From the NCBI GenBank assembly GCA_004357385.1, contig SMWF01000054.1:1-38187 (forward strand): 38,187 nt of DNA. The letters run 5' to 3'. Below, one piece after another: positions 7,878 through 16,284 of the stretch. The first letter of the stretch is position 1. Each line of letters starts with the position of its first letter. The translations under genes were made by a program, and so were the position numbers. Source of the DNA: Gammaproteobacteria bacterium. Its GTDB lineage: Bacteria > Pseudomonadota > Gammaproteobacteria > Pseudomonadales > Azotimanducaceae. The notes beneath the pieces are model-generated. The model saw only the letters and a program-made list of their open reading frames with translations. It ran no database searches and was not told where the DNA came from.

Positions 7878-10800
7878 GACCGCCCGGGATCATCGGATGG
7901 TTCGCCGACAACCACGTCACGGCGAACCTGATGATGTTTTTCATTCTGCTCACCGGCCTGTACGCGGTGTTCACGCTGAAAAAGGAATCGTTTCCGCCCG
8001 TCCACATCGACGCTATCGATGTACGGGTCCTGTATCTGGGCGCGGCGCCCGAAGAAGTCGAAGAAGGCGTGATCATCAAGATCGAGGAGGCCATCGAGGG
8101 CATCGAAGGCATTCGCGAGATTCAATCGATCGCCAACGAAGGTTTCGGCCAGGTGTCCGCGCGGATCGAGAAAGGCTTCGAAGTGACCGAAGTGATGGAC
8201 GAGATCAAGCTCGCCGTCGATGGCATCTCGACCTTCCCCAGTGAAACCGAGCGGCCGGTAATCTCGCGCGTGAAGTGGCAGCGCGGTGCAATCGCCGTGC
8301 AGGTCGGTGGCGACCTCGACGAAACGGCCATGAAAATTCTGGCCGACGAGATACGCGATGAGCTGATTGCCTTGCCTGAGATCAGTGCCGCCGAACTGCG
8401 TGGCGCCCGCCCCTTCGAAATATCGGTGGAGATCCCCGAGGTCATCTTGCGTGAGTACGGGATGACGCTCGAGCAAGTCGCGCAGGTCATCCGCAACTGG
8501 TCCATCGATCTGCCCGGCGGCTCGATCCGTACCGAATCCGGTGACATCAGACTGCGCATGAAAGGTCAGGCTTACACGGGCGAGGACTTCCGCAACATCG
8601 TGCTGCTCACCCGCGCGGACGGCGCCCGCATTCGCCTGGGTGACATCGCCAACGTCACCGACGGGTTCGCAGAGGTGGACAGTTACGCCTTCTTCAACGG
8701 CAAGCGCAGCCTCGTCATATCGGTCAAGAGCCTGGAGTCTCAGAACGATCTGGACGTGGGTGCGGCGGTGCGCGAATACGTGGAGCAACGTCGCGCAAGC
8801 CTGCCCGACGGCGTCGTACTCGAAACCTGGGGCGACTCGACCGTATACCTCAAAGCGCAACTCAACATGATGCTGAAGAACATGGTGATGGGCGCCGTCC
8901 TGGTGTTCTTCATTCTCGGCATCTTCCTGCACGTGAAGATCGCCCTCTGGGTGATCGTCGGCATACCGGTAGCGTTCCTGGGCGCCTTCATGATGATGCC
9001 GCTGCCCGGCATAGACATATCCGTCAATGGATTGAGCCTGTTCGGCTTCATCCTGGTATTGGGCATCGTGGTCGATGACGCGATCATCATCGCGGAGAGT
9101 GTCTACACGGAAACGGAGGAACACGGCTACACCCTGGCCAACATCGTCGCAGGCGCGCAGCGGGTGGCCATCCCCGCAAGTTTTGGCGTGTTGACCACCA
9201 TCGTCGCGTTCGTGCCGATGCTGCTGGTGTCAGGTCCCACCCACGATCACTCGGCGGCCATCGGCTGGGTGGTTGTGCTGTGTCTCGCGTTTTCACTGGT
9301 CGAATCGAAGCTGATCCTGCCTTCGCACCTGGCGATGATGAAGTCGTCACACAAGAAGAGCGGCATTGCCGATGTCGTGGACCGGGGCCTGAAGCGCTTC
9401 ATTGCGCGCGTCTATCAGCCCACGCTGCGCCGCTGCATCGAGTATCGCTATGCCACCCTGGCGGGCTTTTTCGGCTTGCTGATCATCGCGCTGGGTCTGG
9501 TCGTGGGCGGCAAGGTCCGCTACGTGTTCTTCCCGGACATGGACAACGACTTCATCATGGCCAAGGTAGAACTTGTCGACGGCGCACCCGAATCGTTGAT
9601 CCACGACATTGTCGAGCGGTTGAGCGCGGAACTGGATGCAGTCAACGATCAACTCAAACTGGAGACCGGCAGCGAGCGAGACATCATCGAAAACACGTTC
9701 GCCTATATCCGCGACGGCAAGTCGGGCTTTTTTCAGGTTGAGCTCAGCAAAAGCCAGCATCGGAACGTCACTCCCAAGGACGTCGAGACACGATGGCGGG
9801 CACGGGTCGGAGAGATCGCCGGCACCAAGGAACTGAAGTTCCAGTCGAGCATGAACATGGGCGGCGGTGCGCCCATCGCGTACAAACTGACCGGACGCAA
9901 CTACCCACAGCTGGAAAAGGCCGCAGAGGAACTGGTCCAACATCTGCGTGGATTCGAAGGGGTCTACGAAGTCGAGAACTCATCTCAGGAGGGTCCCCGC
10001 GAGGTGCGGATGCGCGTGAAACCCGAAGCGGAAGCCTTAGGGATCACGCTGTCCGACCTGGCCCGGCAAGTGCGAAGCGCGTTCTACGGCGCCGAAGCTC
10101 AACGGATCCAGCGCGGCAAACACGAGGTCAAGGTCATGGTCCGCTACCCCCGGGCGGAACGCCGCTCGATGGGCAACCTCGAGTCGATGTGGATTCGCAC
10201 GCCCGACGGCCGCGAACTGCCGTTCCAAGCCGTAGCGGAAATCGAACTCGACCGGGGCTACAACAACATACGCCGGATCAACGGCCGCCGCGCCATCACC
10301 GTCAGCGCGGAGGTGAACAATGCCGTTACGGAGCCCGCCCGGGTGACCCGTGCCACCCGTAACGAGTTCCTGCCGCAGCTGATGGCGCGCTACCCGGGTG
10401 TTACCTGGAGCCTGACCGGCAGCGCACGCGAGGAGGAGATGGCGCTGGACCAAACGATTACCGGCTGGTTGCTGGCAATGTTCGGGATCTACGCGCTGAT
10501 GGCCATCCCGCTGCGCTCGTATCTGCAGCCGCTGATCATCATGGGCGTGATTCCGTTCGGCATCGTGGGCGCGATCGTCGGGCACATGATCGTCGATATT
10601 CCCCTGAACGTCATTTCGCTGCTCGGAATCATCGCCCTGTCCGGGGTGGTGGTGAACGACAGCCTGATCATGGTCGACTTCGTCAATAAACGACGCCAAG
10701 CAGGCGAATCGGAAATCGACGCCGCAATCCTGTCCGGCAGCGCGCGCCTGCGACCCATTCTGTTGACCTCCCTGACCACTTTTTTCGGGCTGTGTCCGAT

Positions 10801-10993
10801 CATTCTGGAACGCGGCGCCCATGCCAACCTGGTGATCCCGATGGCGGTATCGCTCGCCTTCGGAATTCTGTTCGCCACGTTCATCACGCTGATTCTGATC
10901 CCGTCCATGTACGTCGTCCTGGGGGACGTGCGCGCGCTGTTTGGACTGGACCGCTCCAATCAACGCGACGCCACACCTGCGGTAGGCGGCTAG
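7874..10993 (+). CDS. RND-family inner-membrane efflux pump (AcrB/HAE-like)
   Basis: A 1039-residue proton-driven RND permease, near the usual length of about 1040. The first membrane helix (NLMMFFILLTGLYAVFTL) is followed by the large periplasmic porter region, then a cluster of helices from about residue 330 with the proton-relay pair Asp401-Asp402 in GIVVDDAIIIAESVY. The second half repeats the plan, with helices from about residue 860 and the VNDSLIMVDFVNKRR block. Start ATG 7874 overlaps the adaptor stop (ATGA). The divergent position of GAAPEEVEEGVIIKIEEAIE agrees with the HAE1-like group, not the heavy-metal CusA group, since no methionine metal triad is evident. Substrate unknown. A perfect inverted repeat follows the stop. 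Confidence 0.95.
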   Translation: MRPPGIIGWFADNHVTANLMMFFILLTGLYAVFTLKKESFPPVHIDAIDVRVLYLGAAPEEVEEGVIIKIEEAIEGIEGIREIQSIANEGFGQVSARIEKGFEVTEVMDEIKLAVDGISTFPSETERPVISRVKWQRGAIAVQVGGDLDETAMKILADEIRDELIALPEISAAELRGARPFEISVEIPEVILREYGMTLEQVAQVIRNWSIDLPGGSIRTESGDIRLRMKGQAYTGEDFRNIVLLTRADGARIRLGDIANVTDGFAEVDSYAFFNGKRSLVISVKSLESQNDLDVGAAVREYVEQRRASLPDGVVLETWGDSTVYLKAQLNMMLKNMVMGAVLVFFILGIFLHVKIALWVIVGIPVAFLGAFMMMPLPGIDISVNGLSLFGFILVLGIVVDDAIIIAESVYTETEEHGYTLANIVAGAQRVAIPASFGVLTTIVAFVPMLLVSGPTHDHSAAIGWVVVLCLAFSLVESKLILPSHLAMMKSSHKKSGIADVVDRGLKRFIARVYQPTLRRCIEYRYATLAGFFGLLIIALGLVVGGKVRYVFFPDMDNDFIMAKVELVDGAPESLIHDIVERLSAELDAVNDQLKLETGSERDIIENTFAYIRDGKSGFFQVELSKSQHRNVTPKDVETRWRARVGEIAGTKELKFQSSMNMGGGAPIAYKLTGRNYPQLEKAAEELVQHLRGFEGVYEVENSSQEGPREVRMRVKPEAEALGITLSDLARQVRSAFYGAEAQRIQRGKHEVKVMVRYPRAERRSMGNLESMWIRTPDGRELPFQAVAEIELDRGYNNIRRINGRRAITVSAEVNNAVTEPARVTRATRNEFLPQLMARYPGVTWSLTGSAREEEMALDQTITGWLLAMFGIYALMAIPLRSYLQPLIIMGVIPFGIVGAIVGHMIVDIPLNVISLLGIIALSGVVVNDSLIMVDFVNKRRQAGESEIDAAILSGSARLRPILLTSLTTFFGLCPIILERGAHANLVIPMAVSLAFGILFATFITLILIPSMYVVLGDVRALFGLDRSNQRDATPAVGG

Positions 10994-11045
10994 GCTCTGG
11001 AGCACCTTCAGGCGCGTAATCTGTGTAGCTGCGCAGTCAGCAGTA

Positions 11046-11102
11046 CGGCATTCCTTCCGAGGCGCCGGAAAGCCCGGTCAATGCGCCTCGGAAGGAATGC
11101 CG
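11046..11102. repeat. Perfect 20-bp inverted repeat with 17-base loop
   Basis: Bases 11046-11065 (CGGCATTCCTTCCGAGGCGC) are the exact reverse complement of 11083-11102. It sits in the 150-base gap between two convergent genes, the RND pump and the aldehyde dehydrogenase, 53 bases past one stop and 42 past the other. It lacks a T tract on either side, so it is not a classic intrinsic terminator, but it may end or protect transcripts from both directions, or be a copy of a dispersed palindromic element. Confidence 0.85.
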
Positions 11103-11143
11103 CACCACCGCCCGCACCCCAAGCAAGTTCGCCTAAGGTGCGC

Positions 11144-12568
11144 CTAACGGGTGATCTGACCGCCGAGCAGCTTCATGAGCTTTTCGCCGTAAGGCGGGCG
11201 CAATCCCGCCAGCGCTGCGATGTCGATCTTCGATTGTGTAAACACCGATTTTGCGTGACTGAAGGTCTTGAAGCCGTCGTGGCCGTGATACGACCCCATC
11301 CCCGATGGACCCACGCCGCCGAACGGCAGGTCTTCCTGAGCGACGTGCATGACCACATCGTTGACGGTCACGCCACCTGAGGTCGTGTGGGACAGCACGG
11401 TTCGCTGTTCGGCATCGTCTTTGCCGAAATAGTACAAACCCAGCGGTCGCGGATTGTCATTCACATAGTCGATCACCTCGTTCATGTCGGTGTAACCCTT
11501 CACCGGCATGAGCGGGCCGAAGATTTCGTCCTGCATCACCTTCATGGAATCGTCGGCGTTCAGAATCAAGGTCGGCGGGATCTTGTGTCCCGGCTGCTGA
11601 CGGAAGTCCTCATCGCCCGGATTGATCTCGACAATCTCAGCGCCTTTTTCCCGGGCGTCGTCCAGGTACCCGTTGAGCCGTTCGTAATGACGTTCGTTGA
11701 CGACCGAGGTGTAGTCATCGTTGTCCAACAAGGTCGGGAACATCTTCGCCACCGAGCGTTGGCTGGACTCGACGAACTCCCCGATGCGCTCCTTGGGCAC
11801 GTACACGTAGTCCGGCGCCAGGCAGATCTGCCCCGCGTTCATGGTCTTACCGGCCATGATCGCGGCGGCGCTCTTGTCCATGTCCGCGCTGCGACCCACG
11901 ATGACCGGAGACTTGCCACCCAGTTCGAGCGTGATCGGAACCAGGTTCTCCGAGGCGGCGCGCATCACATGGCGCGCCACGGACGTCGCGCCCGTGAACA
12001 ACAGGTGGTCGAAGGGCAGGCCCGAGAAATCGGCGCCGACCTGCGGGTCGCCGGTGATCACTGCGATCTCGGTCTCATCGAACGCGCCACCCATGATCTC
12101 CGCCATGAGTTCCGATGTCGCAGGCGTATATTCCGACGGTTTGATCATGCAGCGGTTGCCCGCGGCAAGGATGCCCGCCAACGGTGTGAACGTGAGGTTC
12201 ACGGGGAAGTTCCAGGGACTGATCACACCAACCACGCCAAGCGGTTGATATTCGACCCGCGCCTTCGCCCCCAGCAGATTCAATGGAAAATCCACCTTGC
12301 GCTTTTCTGGCTTCATCCATCGCGCCAGATGCTTCCTGGCATGTTTCAGCGGTCCGATGGAACCCGCGACATCGGTGAACATGGACTGATGGATCGAGCG
12401 GTGACCAAAGTCTTCACGCATCGCTTCACAGAGCCGATCCTTGTTGTCGACCAGCAGGCCGATGGCGCGATCGATCCGGTCCAGCCGCTTCGCGAGGCTG
12501 ACTTCACCCTCGTCCAGATAGGACTTTCGCTGCCGGCCAAGCAACTCGAGCATCTCGTCGCGTGTCAT
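11144..12568 (-). CDS. Aldehyde dehydrogenase, coniferyl-aldehyde dehydrogenase-like
   Basis: A 474-residue NAD(P)-dependent aldehyde dehydrogenase oxidising an aldehyde to its acid. Asn120 in SPWNFP, Glu215 in LELGGKSP and the nucleophile Cys249 in NAGQICLAPDY are all present, so it should be active. The short N-terminus, the MDKSAAAI/CLAPDY wording and the C-terminal YGEKLMKLL resemble the class that includes coniferyl-aldehyde dehydrogenase and fatty/aryl aldehyde dehydrogenases close to the class 3 group. The last part is not strongly hydrophobic, so a membrane tail is not evident. A GGGAG Shine-Dalgarno about 8 bases before ATG 12568 fixes the start. Divergent from the 3-hydroxyacyl-CoA dehydrogenase gene, with a palindrome between them. 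The exact substrate is not certain. Confidence 0.9.
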   Translation of the reverse strand: MTRDEMLELLGRQRKSYLDEGEVSLAKRLDRIDRAIGLLVDNKDRLCEAMREDFGHRSIHQSMFTDVAGSIGPLKHARKHLARWMKPEKRKVDFPLNLLGAKARVEYQPLGVVGVISPWNFPVNLTFTPLAGILAAGNRCMIKPSEYTPATSELMAEIMGGAFDETEIAVITGDPQVGADFSGLPFDHLLFTGATSVARHVMRAASENLVPITLELGGKSPVIVGRSADMDKSAAAIMAGKTMNAGQICLAPDYVYVPKERIGEFVESSQRSVAKMFPTLLDNDDYTSVVNERHYERLNGYLDDAREKGAEIVEINPGDEDFRQQPGHKIPPTLILNADDSMKVMQDEIFGPLMPVKGYTDMNEVIDYVNDNPRPLGLYYFGKDDAEQRTVLSHTTSGGVTVNDVVMHVAQEDLPFGGVGPSGMGSYHGHDGFKTFSHAKSVFTQSKIDIAALAGLRPPYGEKLMKLLGGQITR

Positions 12569-12616
12569 TTCAAGTCTCCCAACTCAATTCTATTCGGCGC
12601 ACCGTGACGCTGATGA

Positions 12617-12632
12617 TAGCGCGTTCGCGCTA
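12617..12632. promoter_or_regulatory. Operator-like palindrome between divergent genes
   Basis: TAGCGCGTTCGCGCTA has two perfect 7-base arms around a TT centre. It is 49 bases upstream of the aldehyde dehydrogenase start and 48 bases upstream of the 3-hydroxyacyl-CoA dehydrogenase start, almost exactly mid-gap, a position that suits a shared repressor site. Binding protein unknown. Confidence 0.35.
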
Positions 12633-12679
12633 AACTACGGTGGGTTCAACGCGTCCAGGTGGGGAAACATGGAGCTTGC

Positions 12680-13432
12680 ATGCAACTAGAAAAGATTCGA
12701 CACATTGGCGTGCTTGGTGGTGGTGTGATGGGCGGCGGCATCGCCCAAGTCTTCGCGGTCGCGGGATACGATGTAACCATTCGCGACCTCACCCAGGAAA
12801 TTCTCGACGATACCGCAAGCGAGGTCTGCGATCGCAAGTGGGGGCTCAAGCGCGCCACGGAACGCGGCAAGATCGGCTTCGATCAAGCCGCCGCCGCAAT
12901 CGCCCGAGTCAGCTATACCACCAACCTCGATGCAGTCAGCGATTGTGACCTGATCATCGAAGCCGTCCCGGAGAAGTTGGAACTGAAGCAGACCGTGTTC
13001 AAGGAACTGGACGAACGGGTCAAACCCGAGGCCATCCTCGCCTCCAACACGTCCGGCTTCGTGATCGCCGAGATCGCCGCCCAGGTGAGTTCGGCGCGCC
13101 TGCCGCTGATCGTGGGCATGCACTTCTCAAACCCCGTGCCGGTGATGCGGATGTGCGAGGTGATCTACACGCAGGACACCAGCCCCGCAACCATCGAGGC
13201 GGCGCGCGGCGTGGCGGAGAAGGCCAACCGGGCGGTTTCGCTGGTGAAGGACATGCCCGGTACCTACGGATTCATCCTGAATCGGGTGTTCGCCGCGGCT
13301 CAGCGTGAGGCGATGAAGATCGTCGAAGACGGATTGGCCAGCGAAGAGGACGTCGACAAGGCGATGATGACCGGGCGCAATTGGCCGGCCGGGTTCTTCG
13401 GCCACCGGGGTGGCATCGGTAAGCAGTGGTAG
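12680..13432 (+). CDS. 3-Hydroxyacyl-CoA dehydrogenase, short C-terminus
   Basis: An NAD-dependent 3-hydroxyacyl-CoA (3-hydroxybutyryl-CoA type) dehydrogenase of 250 residues. The Rossmann motif GVLGGGVMGGGIAQ is at residues 10-23, the NTSG loop at 123-126, the catalytic His148 in GMHFSNPVP pairs with Glu160 in RMCEVI at the family spacing of 12, and NRVFAAAQREA begins the helical C-terminal domain. Usual family length is about 280-290 with a closing LADLIGLDT and GRKTGRGFY block; this protein instead ends RGGIGKQW, and no remnant of the missing block exists in any frame before the next gene. It could be a true short variant or an old truncation. ATG 12680 has GGAG 5 bases upstream; GTG 12659 would add seven residues. 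Confidence 0.85.
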   Translation: MQLEKIRHIGVLGGGVMGGGIAQVFAVAGYDVTIRDLTQEILDDTASEVCDRKWGLKRATERGKIGFDQAAAAIARVSYTTNLDAVSDCDLIIEAVPEKLELKQTVFKELDERVKPEAILASNTSGFVIAEIAAQVSSARLPLIVGMHFSNPVPVMRMCEVIYTQDTSPATIEAARGVAEKANRAVSLVKDMPGTYGFILNRVFAAAQREAMKIVEDGLASEEDVDKAMMTGRNWPAGFFGHRGGIGKQW

Positions 13433-13453
13433 CGGCAGGTCGTGTTATCGGGA

Positions 13454-13726
13454 TCACTCCTGCGCGCCCGGTTCCTCGAACAGCAACCTTCCATTGACCG
13501 TTAGCGCGAGCCGATCCGTCGCGGGCCACCAGCGCGCCTCCAGGTAGTGATGCTCTTCCCAATGCAACTCGACGTTGGTCCACACGTAGGCGCAATGCAG
13601 GCCGCTCGACGCTCGTCTTTTTCGCTCGACACCGTCAAGCGAGAGCACGAGATCACCGTCCTCGTCTACCTCCAGCCCAACCAGATGACCGCGATATTCA
13701 AGTTCATGGGTTCGGGCCCGGGCCAT
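13454..13726 (-). CDS. Small conserved hypothetical protein (90 residues)
   Basis: A 90-residue soluble protein without signal peptide or membrane segment, rich in Trp, Glu and Arg. Its core, YVWTNVELHWEEHHYLEARWW, reads as alternating beta-strand pattern and looks like a family conserved in other proteobacteria, though I cannot name a function. Start ATG 13726 gives MARARTHELEYRGHLVGLEV. It ends 21 bases from the convergent 3-hydroxyacyl-CoA dehydrogenase stop and starts 65 bases from the divergent permease start. Codon use matches the surroundings, so it is probably a real gene. Confidence 0.6.
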   Translation of the reverse strand: MARARTHELEYRGHLVGLEVDEDGDLVLSLDGVERKRRASSGLHCAYVWTNVELHWEEHHYLEARWWPATDRLALTVNGRLLFEEPGAQE

Positions 13727-13791
13727 GATAGTGCTCCGATAGCAGTTGCCCCAGGGCGTTGCACCCTACCCAAGCGCCCGGGGGATTGGAA

Positions 13792-15174
13792 GTGAACGCC
13801 GTCTCGCCGTTCGACCGGGTGTTGAAGAGCCGCGACGTGTTGACGCTGGCGTTCGGCGCGATGATCGGCTGGAGCTGGGTGTTGATGACCGGCTACTGGG
13901 TGAGCACCGCGGGTACGCTGGGTACCGCTGCGGCATTCCTGGTCGGCGGCGTAGCGATCGCGCTGATCGGACTGACGTACGCCGAACTGGCTTCCGCAAT
14001 GCCGAAGGCCGGCGGTGAGCACGTGTATACCCTTCGTGCCCTGGGCCCTACCGCCTCCTTCATCTGTACCTGGGCTCTGTTGATGGCCTACGTTGCAGTG
14101 TGCCTGTTCGAGTCGGTTGCGCTGCCCACCGCCCTGGAATTTCTGGTACCCGCGATACGCTTTCACGAACTGTGGAAGGTGCAGGAGGCAAGTGTCGATC
14201 TCGGCTTCGTCCTGGTGGGGGTCGGCGGCGCCATCGTCATGACCTGGATCAACCTGCGCGGCATCAGAACCGCCGCACGGGTCCAGAGCATTGTCACGCT
14301 CGCCATCCTGATATCCGGCGTGCTCCTGATCAGCGGCGCGATCTCCTTCGGCTCCGCCGACAATATGGTGCCGCTAATGACGAATGGCAGCACCGGCCTG
14401 CTCGCCGTGCTGATTATGGTTCCCGCCATGCTGGTGGGCTTCGATGTGATTCCACAATCCGCTGAAGAGATCGATCTGCCGCCACGGCGCATCGGCGTGC
14501 TGCTGGTGGTTTCGGTGTTGTTGGCGGTGGCCTGGTATGTCGCGATCAGCCTGAGCGTCGCCGCCGGTCTGGACGCCACGGCATTGGCCGATAGCGAAAT
14601 GGCCACGGCTGACGCCGCCAGTGCGCTCTGGGGGACCTCCTGGGCGGGTTCATTGCTGGTAGTCGGCGGGATCGGTGGCATTCTCACCAGTTGGAACGCG
14701 TTCATCATCGGGGGTAGCCGGGTGATGTTCGCGCTCGGCGAATCCGGCATGCTGCCCCGTGTGTTCGCGCGCATCCATCCGCGCTATCACACGCCCCATG
14801 TCAGTGTGCTGTGCATCGGCGTACTGTCGTGCCTCTCGCCGCTGTTTGGCCGGACCATTCTGGTCTGGCTGATCGATGCCGGCAGCTTTGCGGTGGTTGT
14901 CGCATATATCTTCGTGCCACTGTCGTTCCTGGCCCTGCGCCGTCGGGAACCCGATATGCCACGGCCATTCCGTCTGCCCGCGGGTCGTTTCATCGGCGCG
15001 TTGGCAGCGCTGCTGGGCTGCGCGCTTCTTACGCTGTACCTGCCCTGGAGCCCCGCCGCGCTGATCTGGCCGCAGGAATGGCTGTTGGTGCTGGGTTGGT
15101 CGCTGCTGGGCGGGGTGTTCTACCTGTATTTCAGACTCTCTGCAGCCCGCGCGGATCAGAACAGCGCCGCCTGA
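13792..15174 (+). CDS. APC-superfamily amino acid/amine permease
   Basis: A 460-residue inner-membrane transporter with about twelve hydrophobic helices. The first helix carries the family substrate-binding loop GAMIGWSWV, followed by YAELASAMPKAGGEHVYTLRALG, a consensus stretch of APC amino acid permeases. ESVALPTALEF and the GFDVIPQSAEE segment on helix 6 are typical of the putrescine/ethanolamine/amino acid branch. I chose GTG 13792, preceded by GGGGATTGGA, giving (M)NAVSPFDRVLKSRDVL; TTG at 13759 would add 11 residues in the untranslated leader. Convergent with the radical SAM gene, with a 19-base overlap of coding ends. No substrate is identifiable. Confidence 0.9.
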   Translation: MNAVSPFDRVLKSRDVLTLAFGAMIGWSWVLMTGYWVSTAGTLGTAAAFLVGGVAIALIGLTYAELASAMPKAGGEHVYTLRALGPTASFICTWALLMAYVAVCLFESVALPTALEFLVPAIRFHELWKVQEASVDLGFVLVGVGGAIVMTWINLRGIRTAARVQSIVTLAILISGVLLISGAISFGSADNMVPLMTNGSTGLLAVLIMVPAMLVGFDVIPQSAEEIDLPPRRIGVLLVVSVLLAVAWYVAISLSVAAGLDATALADSEMATADAASALWGTSWAGSLLVVGGIGGILTSWNAFIIGGSRVMFALGESGMLPRVFARIHPRYHTPHVSVLCIGVLSCLSPLFGRTILVWLIDAGSFAVVVAYIFVPLSFLALRRREPDMPRPFRLPAGRFIGALAALLGCALLTLYLPWSPAALIWPQEWLLVLGWSLLGGVFYLYFRLSAARADQNSAA

Positions 15175-16226
15175 CGGTCGTCGGGATCCCGGAACAGGTC
15201 GGTTCGCAGCGTCGGCAGCTTGCTCCCCAACAACCCGCGCTTGCGCAGCGCCAGCTCGAAACGTTGGCGGATCAGGTCCGCGAACGGCCCCTCGCCGACC
15301 TGGCGGCTCCACCATTGGGCATCGTAGTCCTTGCCACCCCGCATGCTCCTGATCACGCTCATCACATGCGCGGCCCGATCGGGCAGATGCAGTTCCAGCC
15401 ACTCGCGAAACAGATCCTTGACCTCCCAGGGCAGTCGCAGCAATACATAGCCGATGCTGCGTGCGCCGGCGGCCGCGCATTGCTCGATGATCGCTTCGAG
15501 TTCACTGTCGTTGACCAACGGAATGACCGGCGCGATCAGCACACCCACCGGTATGCCGGAATCTGCAAGAAGCCTCAGCAATGCGAGACGCCGCTGCGGT
15601 GCGGCCGCCCGCGGCTCGAGCGTGGCCTTCAACCCGCTGTCCAGGGTGGTCACGCTGATCATCACGGAAACCAGCTCCAGCTTCGCCAACTCCAACAACA
15701 GATCGAGGTCGCGCTCCAGCAACGTCCCCTTGGTGACGATGCTGACCGGATGTCGGTAAGCAAGCATGGTCTCCAGAATGCTTCGCGTGATCTTCAGCTT
15801 TTTCTCCGCCGGCTGGTAAGGATCCGTGTTCGACCCCAATGCGAGTACCGCACAGCGATAGGATGGCCGGCCAAACTCCTGCCGCATTCGTTCAACCACG
15901 CCCGTCTTGTAGAAAATCCGGGTTTCGAAATCGATGCCGGGTGACAGGTCTAGATAGGCGTGCGTGGGCCGGGCGAAGCAATAGACACAACCGTGCTCGC
16001 AGCCTTTGTACGGATTGATCGAGCGATCGAAGCCCACGTCGGGCGACCGATTGCGCGTGATGATGGTGCGGGTCGCATCCGGCAGCAGCACAGTTTTCGG
16101 GTTGGGATCCGGTTCGAACGACTCCCATCCGTCATCGACCCGTTCCCGGCGCAACGCATCGAACCGACCCGCCGGGTTCGAGGCGGCCCCGCGGCCTTTA
16201 ATTGGCGTATCCATCCGCTTGTCCAT
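15156..16226 (-). CDS. SOS-controlled radical SAM protein, PA0069/Rv2578c family
   Basis: A radical SAM enzyme of about 356 residues. The iron-sulfur motif CEHGCVYC places Cys76, Cys80 and Cys83 in the CxxxCxxC spacing of this family, which resembles that of spore photoproduct lyase, unlike the usual CxxxCxxC-plus-aromatic arrangement of others. The opening TPIKGRGAASNPAGRFD and SINPYKGCEHGC are signatures of the PA0069 family, whose substrate is unknown. Start taken at ATG 16226; ATG 16214 is an alternative. A longer start at 16274 would put translation inside the LexA box, so I reject it. From memory, PA0069 of Pseudomonas aeruginosa is in the LexA regulon, which agrees with the perfect SOS box here. 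The role may be repair or response to DNA damage. Ends 19 bases inside the convergent permease. Confidence 0.93.
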   Translation of the reverse strand: MDKRMDTPIKGRGAASNPAGRFDALRRERVDDGWESFEPDPNPKTVLLPDATRTIITRNRSPDVGFDRSINPYKGCEHGCVYCFARPTHAYLDLSPGIDFETRIFYKTGVVERMRQEFGRPSYRCAVLALGSNTDPYQPAEKKLKITRSILETMLAYRHPVSIVTKGTLLERDLDLLLELAKLELVSVMISVTTLDSGLKATLEPRAAAPQRRLALLRLLADSGIPVGVLIAPVIPLVNDSELEAIIEQCAAAGARSIGYVLLRLPWEVKDLFREWLELHLPDRAAHVMSVIRSMRGGKDYDAQWWSRQVGEGPFADLIRQRFELALRKRGLLGSKLPTLRTDLFRDPDDRQAALF

Positions 16227-16255
16227 GCCTATTGGAAGTCGGCGGGGTTCGGGCC

Positions 16256-16284
16256 AGATTAACTGTATATACATACAGTATCAA
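16256..16284 (-). promoter_or_regulatory. Sigma-70-type promoter of the radical SAM gene
   Basis: Reading the minus strand: -35 TTGATA (16284-16279, 5 of 6 matches), a 17-base spacer that contains the entire LexA box, and -10 TAATCT (16261-16256, 3 of 6). A start site near 16249 gives a leader of about 20 bases to ATG 16226. Confidence 0.6.
16263..16278. promoter_or_regulatory. LexA (SOS) box
   Basis: CTGTATATACATACAG matches CTGT-N8-ACAG exactly, with TA alternation in the centre as in strong E. coli/Pseudomonas LexA sites. It fills the spacer between the -35 and -10 elements of the radical SAM promoter, where LexA would block RNA polymerase. The gene should be induced by DNA damage. Confidence 0.9.

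Noticed and set aside
11046..11102. Intrinsic terminator
   Set aside because: The stem is perfect but there is no T tract on either strand, so it is listed only as an inverted repeat.
16227..16274. Longer start for the radical SAM protein
   Set aside because: It would start inside the LexA operator and -10/-35 promoter region; family similarity begins near TPIKGRG.
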